Assembly (NCBI GenBank): GCA_022846095.1
Contig: AP025583.1
Coordinates: forward strand, 3,187,279 to 3,251,278
DNA length: 64,000 nucleotides
Reading direction: 5' to 3'
From: Oscillospiraceae bacterium
GTDB lineage: Bacteria > Bacillota > Clostridia > Oscillospirales > Oscillospiraceae
Shown here: positions 58,400-64,000 of the stretch, one piece after another
Numbering within the stretch: the first letter of the stretch is position 1
Layout of the letters: each line of letters starts with the position of its first letter
Notes under the pieces: model-generated
Databases searched by the model: none
Told to the model about the DNA's origin: nothing
Seen by the model: only the letters and a program-made list of their open reading frames with translations
Position numbers and translations under genes: made by a program

Positions 58400-60358
58400 T
58401 TACCTCCTCCTCATCCTGATGGCTTTGCTGGGGCACACCTGTGCGCACAGGCCGCAGTCCACGCAGAGCACCGGGTCGATGCCCGACTTTTTGGCGTGCA
58501 CGTCGAAGCGGATGGCGGGGCAGCCCAGCTGCACGCAGCTGCGGCAGCCGTCGCAGTCGTCGGTGCGCACGTGGGTCTTTGCCATGGTCTTCTTCACCCG
58601 GCGCTGCTTCTGAAGCTGGCACTCGCCGGTGACCACCACCACGGAGGGCCCCTCGAAGGCCAGCGCCGCGTCGATGGCGTCCACCATGGCCTCGCGGTCG
58701 TAGGCGTCCACGGTGGACAGGCTCTTCACGCCCATGGCCGTGACCACGCCCTGGATGTCGAAGGCCTCCTCCTGGGGCTCGGCGGCCGGTCCGTGGAGGT
58801 AGGTGTTGGGGTTGGGCTGGTGGCCCGTCATGCAGGTCCAGCGGTTGTCCAGGATCAGGAAGGTGATGTCGGAGTTGTTGTACACCGCGTTCACCAGCGC
58901 GGGCAGGGTGGCGTGGATGAAGGTGGAGTCGCCGGCCACGCTGAGCAGCTTGCCGTCCTTGTAGCCCACCTTGGACTGGCCGTGGGCCATGCTGATGCCC
59001 GAGCCCATGACGTAGATGGTGTCCAGCACGTCGTAGGGGGAGTCGGGGATGTAGGCCTTACTGTCCTCCCGGGTGCCCTTGATCCCGGCGGAGAAGATGC
59101 CGTAGCCGCCCTGCTCGTAGCAGCCGATGTCGCCGTTGACGATGTGCACGCCCTCGATCTTGGCCAGGCACTCCCGCACGGCGGAGTAGGTACCCAGGTG
59201 GGAGCAGCCGGCGCACAGGGTGGAGGAGCGGGGGGCCACCAGGGCCTGGCCCTCCTCCCGCTCCGCGGCCTTGGGGTCGGCGGTCACGCTCAGGCCGAAC
59301 ACGCCCGCCAGGGCGGCGGTGACAAGGTCGGTGTTAATCTCGCCGCAGCAGCTCAAAACGGGGTTGTAGGTCTTGCCGCAGATCTTCACGTTGGGGGCGA
59401 TCTCCTTGGCCAGGCTGCGCACGGCGGTCTCCACCACCGTGTCGCCCTCCTCCACGATCACCAGCTCCTCGATGCCGGAGCGGAGCAGCTGCTCCACCAG
59501 CGCGTCGGGCAGAGGGTAGATGAAGCCCAGCTTCAGAAGGCTGGCCTTGCCGTTCAGGTCCAGGCGGCCCATGGCCTCCCGGGTGTAGGAGGCGGCCAGG
59601 CCCGTGGCCAGCACGCCCACCTTGGCGCCCTCCGCCAGCTCCAGGTGGTTGAAGGGGCTCTCGTTGGCCAGCGCCTTGGCCTTGGGGAGCTGTTCGTGGA
59701 GCCACTCGTGCTTGTGCACGGCTCCGGGAGGGCCGTAGACGTTCCAGCGGTAAGGCATGCCGTAGTGCTTGTTGAAGGCGATGTTGTTGCGCTTTTCCTC
59801 GGGCACGCCCAGCGTCACGTCGCCGGAGGCGTGGGAGATGCGGCTGACCGAGCGCAGGAATACGGGCAGCTCCACGGCCTCGGAGATGTCGAAGGCGGCG
59901 CGGGCCATGTCCTTGGCCTCCTGCTGGCAGCAGGGCTCCAGACAGGGGATCTCGGCGTAGGCGGCCAGGGCGCGGGTGTCCTGCTCGTTGGAGGAGTAGT
60001 GGGCGTCCGGGTCGTCGGCCACCACCACCACCATGCCGCCCTTCACGCCGCCGTAGGGCACCGTCATGAAGGTGTCCATGGCCACGTTGAGGCCGGCGTT
60101 CTTCATGGCCACCATGGTCCGCGCCCCCACGAAGGACGCGCCGGCGGCCACCTCGAAGGCCACCTTCTCGTTGGTGGACCACTCGGTGTAGAAATCGCTC
60201 TCGCCGGAGGCCTCCAGCAGCACCTCGCCGATCTCGGAGGAGGGGGTGCCGGGGTAGGCGGCCATCAGCTGGATGCCCGCCTCCACCGCGCCGCGGGCGA
60301 TGGCCTCGTTGCCCATCAGCAGAACCTGTTTGCCAGGCTCCTCAAGAATCAAACTCAA
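58400..60358 (-). CDS. iorA: indolepyruvate ferredoxin oxidoreductase alpha subunit
   Basis: This 652-residue protein starts at a TTG with AAGGAGTG upstream. The pyrimidine-binding domain begins M-G-N-E-A-I-A-R-G with A-Y-P-G-T-P-S-S-E-I. The TPP domain holds G-D-I-G-C-Y and G-D-S-T-F-I-H followed by N-A-V-Y-N-N. A C-terminal two-cluster ferredoxin domain has C-D-G-C-R-S-C and C-V-D-C-G-L-C-A-Q-V-C. This is the full IorA architecture. Substrates in the family are indolepyruvate, phenylpyruvate and hydroxyphenylpyruvate from transamination of aromatic amino acids. Confidence 0.95.
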   Translation of the reverse strand: MSLILEEPGKQVLLMGNEAIARGAVEAGIQLMAAYPGTPSSEIGEVLLEASGESDFYTEWSTNEKVAFEVAAGASFVGARTMVAMKNAGLNVAMDTFMTVPYGGVKGGMVVVVADDPDAHYSSNEQDTRALAAYAEIPCLEPCCQQEAKDMARAAFDISEAVELPVFLRSVSRISHASGDVTLGVPEEKRNNIAFNKHYGMPYRWNVYGPPGAVHKHEWLHEQLPKAKALANESPFNHLELAEGAKVGVLATGLAASYTREAMGRLDLNGKASLLKLGFIYPLPDALVEQLLRSGIEELVIVEEGDTVVETAVRSLAKEIAPNVKICGKTYNPVLSCCGEINTDLVTAALAGVFGLSVTADPKAAEREEGQALVAPRSSTLCAGCSHLGTYSAVRECLAKIEGVHIVNGDIGCYEQGGYGIFSAGIKGTREDSKAYIPDSPYDVLDTIYVMGSGISMAHGQSKVGYKDGKLLSVAGDSTFIHATLPALVNAVYNNSDITFLILDNRWTCMTGHQPNPNTYLHGPAAEPQEEAFDIQGVVTAMGVKSLSTVDAYDREAMVDAIDAALAFEGPSVVVVTGECQLQKQRRVKKTMAKTHVRTDDCDGCRSCVQLGCPAIRFDVHAKKSGIDPVLCVDCGLCAQVCPSKAIRMRRR

Positions 60359-60382
60359 ATCGGTTCACTCCTTATATGTAAC

Positions 60383-61714
60383 CTATTTCACGCGCAGCAG
60401 CGCCCCGATGGCGCGCACCGCCCGCTCGGGGGTGGGGAAGACCGGGATCCCGGCGGTGAGCATCTTGGCGCTCTCCTCTTTCTCCACGTCCCCGCCCCCC
60501 AGGTAGACCACCACCAGGGGCTTGCCGGTGGAGGCGCGCAGGCGCTCCACCGCCTCGTAGGCCCCGGGGATGGGGTCGCCGAAGATCAGGATGGCCATAT
60601 CCACCTCCGGGTCCGCCAGCGCCACGCCCAGGGCGGTCTCGTACCGGTCCGCGCCGGTGTCGCCGGTGAGGTCCAGGGGGTTGGAGACCACGCAGTGGCT
60701 GGGGATGAGGGCCTTTACCGCGGCCTTCGTCTCCTCCCCCAGGGGGTGGATGTCCACGCCGCAGCCCTCGGCGGTATCGGTGGCCAGAATGCCGCTGCCG
60801 CCGCTGGAGGTGATGACCAGCGCCCTGTTCCCGGCGGGCTTCTTCAGCAGCGCCATCAGCTTGCAGTAGTCGTAGAACTCGGTGATGCCCTCGGCCCGGA
60901 TAACCCCCACCTGGCGGCACACCGCGTCGAACACGGCGTCGCTGCCCGCGATGGACTTGGTGTGGGACTCGGCGGCCTGGCGGCCCCGGGCCGTGCGGCC
61001 CGGCTTGAGGACCACCACCGGCTTTTTCTCCACCGCGTAGCGGGCCGCGTCCATAAAGGCGCGCCCGTCCTTGACGCCCTCCACGTTCAGGGCGATGACC
61101 GAGGTGGCCGGGTCGTCGGCGAAGTAGCGCAGCAGCTCCACCTCGCCGATGCCGCTCTTGTTGCCCAGGGCCACGGCGGCGGAAATGCCGATCTGCTCCT
61201 CCGCCGCCCAGCCCGCCATGGCCGCGCCGATGGTGCCGCTCTGGGCCACCACCGCCATGGAGCCCGCCCGGTCGATGAGGGGCCAGGAGGCGCACAGCTT
61301 GTTGGGGGTGTAGTTGACGCCCTGGCAGTTGGGGCCCACCACGCACATATCGTACTGCGCGGCGATGCCCATCACCTCGGCCTCCAGCTCCACCTCGCCG
61401 ATCTCCCGGAAGCCGCCGGAGATGATGATGGCCCCCTTGGCCCCCTTCTCCCCCGCCTTGCGCATGGCGCCGGGCACGGCGGCGGCGGGCACCACCATGA
61501 CCGCCAGATCCAGCGTGCCGGGGATCTCCGACAGGTCGGCGCAGCACTTCACGCCCAGGATCTCGTCGGCCTTGGGGTTGATGGGGTAAATTTTCCCGGT
61601 ATAGCCGCCGTCAATGATGTTTTTCAGGATGGTGTGTCCGGTCTTGCCCTCCTTGGCGGAGGCGCCCACCACCGCGACGGAGCGGGCGTTGAACATCCCT
61701 TTTACATCGATCAT
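60383..61714 (-). CDS. ADP-forming acyl-CoA synthetase, alpha subunit
   Basis: This 443-residue protein has a CoA-binding Rossmann domain at the N-terminus (V-A-V-V-G-A-S-A-K-E-G), a succinyl-CoA ligase-like flavodoxin domain (V-A-Q-S-G-T-I-G) and an E-S-H-T-K-S-I-A-G-S-D segment. It lies 24 bases upstream of iorA. The order alpha-iorA-iorB-beta joins 2-oxoacid oxidation directly to substrate-level ATP formation, as known in peptide-fermenting archaea. Confidence 0.92.
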   Translation of the reverse strand: MIDVKGMFNARSVAVVGASAKEGKTGHTILKNIIDGGYTGKIYPINPKADEILGVKCCADLSEIPGTLDLAVMVVPAAAVPGAMRKAGEKGAKGAIIISGGFREIGEVELEAEVMGIAAQYDMCVVGPNCQGVNYTPNKLCASWPLIDRAGSMAVVAQSGTIGAAMAGWAAEEQIGISAAVALGNKSGIGEVELLRYFADDPATSVIALNVEGVKDGRAFMDAARYAVEKKPVVVLKPGRTARGRQAAESHTKSIAGSDAVFDAVCRQVGVIRAEGITEFYDYCKLMALLKKPAGNRALVITSSGGSGILATDTAEGCGVDIHPLGEETKAAVKALIPSHCVVSNPLDLTGDTGADRYETALGVALADPEVDMAILIFGDPIPGAYEAVERLRASTGKPLVVVYLGGGDVEKEESAKMLTAGIPVFPTPERAVRAIGALLRVK

Positions 61715-61749
61715 TTCTTAGACCATTCCTTTCCGCAGGAATTCGCCGT

Positions 61750-63129
61750 TTACACGGATACGCCGTTTTTCCGCCAGAGGATTTTGGCCTGCTCCACGCA
61801 GGCGGCCTCCACCTCGTCCTCGTCCACGGTGGTCATCTTCTTATTCTCCACCACCAGGCTGCCGTCCACCACCACGGACTCCACGTGCTCGCCCTGGAAG
61901 GTGTTGACCAGGTAGCTCACGGCGGAGCAGGGGGCGGTGGGCACGGGGCTGTCGGGCTTGACGATCAGGATGTCCGCCTTCTTGCCCACCTCCAGGCTGC
62001 CGATCTCCTTCTCCTTGCCCAGGGCCTTGGCCGCGTTGCCCAGCAGCATATCCAGCACCTGGAAGGGGAACATGACGTTGGGGTTGGCGTTGTGGGCCTT
62101 GTGCACCAGGTAGGCGAAGCGCAGGTACTCCGCCGCGTCCAGGGTGAAGAAGCAGTCGTGGCCCAGGGTCACGTTCATGCCCTTCTCCAGCATCTCGGGC
62201 ACGCGGGCCACGCCGTTGCCGCCCAGGCCGTTGGTCATGGGGGTGTGGGCGATGTTGACGCCGTTGCGGCGCAGAATCTCCATGTCCTCGTCGTTGAGGT
62301 CGATGCAGTGGGCCGCCACCACGTCGCTGCCCAGCAGCCCGGCCTTCTCCAGGAAGGCGGGGGCGGACATGCCGTACTTCTCCACCAGGAAGGCCCGGGG
62401 GATCTCGGCGATGTGGATCTCCACGCCGCAGCCGTACTCGTCGGCGATGGCGCGGGCCTTCTTCAGGGTCTCCAGAGAGTTGGTGAAGGCGGTGTGCACG
62501 CCCAGGCGGCCCTCGATACGCCCGCCGTTGCCCTTGGGGTACTTCTTGATGAAGCGCACGTTCTCGGCGAAGCCCGCCTCGGCGTTTTCCACCAGCTGGT
62601 CGGTGCGGATGGACTTGCCCACCACACGCTCGGTGACCTCGTAGCCGATCTGGGCGCGGATGCCCACCTCGTCCACGGCCTTGGCGCTGTAGTCCAGCAC
62701 CCCGTCCATGTCCGTGGGGGCCTCCACCAGCTCACAGACGGTGGTGGTGCCGTGCTTGAGCATCTTCATGGCCGCGTAGCGGGTGGCGGCGTAGACGCCC
62801 TCCTTGGTGGTGATGTCCTCCAGCCACTCCCAGCCCATCTTCTGGAGCATATCCCAAAAGTCGTTGAGCTGGGAGAAGTCCACGGGCATGTTGTGCCCCA
62901 GCACGTAGGGCATATGGGTGTGGGTGACGATGAAGCCGGGCATCACGATGCGCCCCGCGGCGTCGATGACCTTTTCGGCCTTGCCGTACTTGGGCTCCAG
63001 CTCCTCGGTGGTGCCGATGGCCACGATCTCGCTGCCGGAGACCGCCACCGCGCCGTGGTCGATAACCCTGCCGCCCAGGGTGCCGTTCTCAAACGTAAGT
63101 ACCAGACCGTTTTTAATGAATAGATCCAT
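61750..63129 (-). CDS. amidohydrolase family deaminase (SsnA/TrzA-like)
   Basis: This 459-residue protein runs from ATG 63129, with AAAGGAG upstream. Metal ligands of the metal-dependent hydrolase barrel are visible: H-T-H in I-V-T-H-T-H-M, His in E-I-H-I-A-E, His in A-A-H-C-I-D-L, and Asp in L-G-H-D-C-F-F. The family covers guanine, adenosine and S-adenosylhomocysteine deaminases, chlorohydrolases and SsnA of purine-degradation clusters. Co-location with a xanthine dehydrogenase-type trimer, a PreA-like enzyme and carbamate kinase favours deamination of a purine or similar heterocycle. Confidence 0.88.
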   Translation of the reverse strand: MDLFIKNGLVLTFENGTLGGRVIDHGAVAVSGSEIVAIGTTEELEPKYGKAEKVIDAAGRIVMPGFIVTHTHMPYVLGHNMPVDFSQLNDFWDMLQKMGWEWLEDITTKEGVYAATRYAAMKMLKHGTTTVCELVEAPTDMDGVLDYSAKAVDEVGIRAQIGYEVTERVVGKSIRTDQLVENAEAGFAENVRFIKKYPKGNGGRIEGRLGVHTAFTNSLETLKKARAIADEYGCGVEIHIAEIPRAFLVEKYGMSAPAFLEKAGLLGSDVVAAHCIDLNDEDMEILRRNGVNIAHTPMTNGLGGNGVARVPEMLEKGMNVTLGHDCFFTLDAAEYLRFAYLVHKAHNANPNVMFPFQVLDMLLGNAAKALGKEKEIGSLEVGKKADILIVKPDSPVPTAPCSAVSYLVNTFQGEHVESVVVDGSLVVENKKMTTVDEDEVEAACVEQAKILWRKNGVSV

Positions 63130-63192
63130 AACCGGCTCTCCTTTCACGACGGCCCCCCAGACGGGAGGCGAAACAGCGTTTGAACCAGGGGG

Positions 63193-64000
63193 TTATTCGT
63201 AGTAGTTCTGGGCGATGGCCTTCTGGGAGCAGACCGAGGCGCACAGGCCGCAGCCGTGGCACTTGTCGGGGATGAAGATGGGGTTGGTCTCGCCCATCTC
63301 AATGGCCCCGTAGGTGCAGGCGTCCAGGCAGGCGCCGCAGACGGTGCAGCGGGCGTTGGTGCGCACGGGCAGCTTCACGTCGAAGATGATCTGGCGCTTC
63401 TTCTCCTCCCGCTCGCGGATGCGCTGCAGGGTGAGGCCGCGGAAGTCGCTCAGGCTCTCGTAGCCCTTGCGCTTCATGAACTTCTTGATCTCGTCGTACA
63501 CGTCGCCGTAGATCTCATAGCCCTTCACGGTGCTGGAGGTGGCCAGGGCCACCGCCGAGGCGCCCGCCATGATGTACTCCACCGCGTCGTTGCCGGAGGC
63601 CACGCCGCCGATGCCGATGATGGGCACGTCCACCGTCTCGGCGATCTCCAGCACCATCTTGAGCACGATGGGCTTGATGGCCGCGCCGGTCAGTCCGCCG
63701 TAGCCCCGGGGGCCGCCCAGCAGGGGCTCGCCGGTCTCGATGTCGATGCCGATGGCGGGGCCGATGCTGTCGGCCGCGGAGATGGCGTCGGCGCCGGCCT
63801 CCACGCAGGCCTTGGCCCAGTCCTTCACGTTGTAGTGGTAGATGGCGCTGAACTTGGAAATGACGGGGATACTGACCGCCTTCTTCACGGCCTCCACGGT
63901 GCGGGCGTAGTCGGAGGGGTCGTGGACCTCGGGCAGCACCATCTTCACGCCGGGGTACATGACCTCCAGCACGTTGGCCATGTGGGGGCAGGCGGTGGGC
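63193..64000 (-). CDS. preA: PreA-like dihydropyrimidine/dihydroorotate dehydrogenase, partial
   Basis: The C-terminal 268 residues are visible; the frame continues past the right edge (in-frame codons upstream of the first visible Met read P-T-A-C-P-H), so the N-terminus is missing. The FMN barrel part contains A-D-A-I-S-A-A-D-S, G-L-T-G-A-A-I-K-P-I and I-G-I-G-G-V-A-S-G. The tail has two 4Fe-4S motifs, C-T-V-C-G-A-C and C-H-G-C-G-L-C-A-S-V-C. PreA-type enzymes reduce or oxidise pyrimidine rings; in purine-fermentation clusters related subunits serve unknown heterocycles. Confidence 0.85.
   Translation of the reverse strand, partial: PTACPHMANVLEVMYPGVKMVLPEVHDPSDYARTVEAVKKAVSIPVISKFSAIYHYNVKDWAKACVEAGADAISAADSIGPAIGIDIETGEPLLGGPRGYGGLTGAAIKPIVLKMVLEIAETVDVPIIGIGGVASGNDAVEYIMAGASAVALATSSTVKGYEIYGDVYDEIKKFMKRKGYESLSDFRGLTLQRIREREEKKRQIIFDVKLPVRTNARCTVCGACLDACTYGAIEMGETNPIFIPDKCHGCGLCASVCSQKAIAQNYYE

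Noticed and set aside
57782-61915. A 1377-codon open frame on the + strand
   Set aside because: It is antisense to iorAB, the acyl-CoA synthetase subunits and the amidohydrolase end. Its translation is low-complexity His/Gly/Val-rich, as expected for the reverse frame of G+C-rich genes.

Overview
The window looks like a G+C-rich, endospore-forming, anaerobic member of the Clostridia, probably an Oscillospiraceae relative near Flavonifractor, Intestinimonas or Lawsonibacter. The evidence is strong AGGAGG ribosome-binding sites, frequent GTG/TTG starts, a monoderm-type type IV pilus locus with no outer-membrane secretin, DegV, YIEGIA and XRE-cupin proteins, and ferredoxin-linked 2-oxoacid oxidation. 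The taxon is inferred from gene content, not from a marker gene.

Region 1 (1-14850, + strand) is a surface-protein locus. A giant secreted beta-repeat protein, already open at the left edge, is followed by three paralogous membrane-anchored small proteins, two paralogous secreted proteins, a signal-peptide/CnaB-like/proline-stalk membrane protein, two small membrane or coiled-coil proteins and a type I signal peptidase. Most of these families are uncharacterised.

Region 2 (14942-29014, + strand) is a complete type IV pilus operon: pilB, pilT, pilC, two tandem pilins, pilD, pilM, a PilN-like protein with a very long cytoplasmic extension, pilO, then four minor-pilin-like genes. The first of those four is a 729-residue prepilin with GLUG-type repeats that could be a tip adhesin. 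A DivIVA-like coiled-coil gene closes the run. RNA hairpins sit around the pilin genes. DegV, an EAL-domain protein and HU follow in a stretch (29000-32300) that is visibly more A+T-rich.

Region 3 (32560-44494) is mixed: an HD-domain protein, an MFS transporter, the YIEGIA pair, a first molybdenum hydroxylase trimer (35892-39498), an SLH-like secreted protein, a PHP phosphoesterase and a ferric-type ABC importer (binding protein, double permease, ATPase).

Region 4 (44738-51607) holds an Lrp regulator co-directional with pntAA-pntAB-pntB. PntB carries two copies of its NADP-binding domain. A UvrD-type helicase and an XRE-cupin regulator follow.

Region 5 (51766-64000, nearly all - strand) is a catabolic cluster. 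Reading along the - strand it contains a PreA-like dehydrogenase (cut by the window edge), an amidohydrolase, ADP-forming acyl-CoA synthetase alpha, iorA, iorB, synthetase beta, a second molybdenum hydroxylase trimer and carbamate kinase. The logic suggests fermentation of an N-heterocycle and/or 2-oxoacids, with ATP recovered from acyl-CoA and carbamoyl phosphate. A degenerate 2-oxoacid oxidoreductase gamma-like protein lies tail-to-tail with carbamate kinase. No stretch longer than about 300 bases lacks a gene. No tRNA, rRNA, CRISPR array or insertion sequence was seen.
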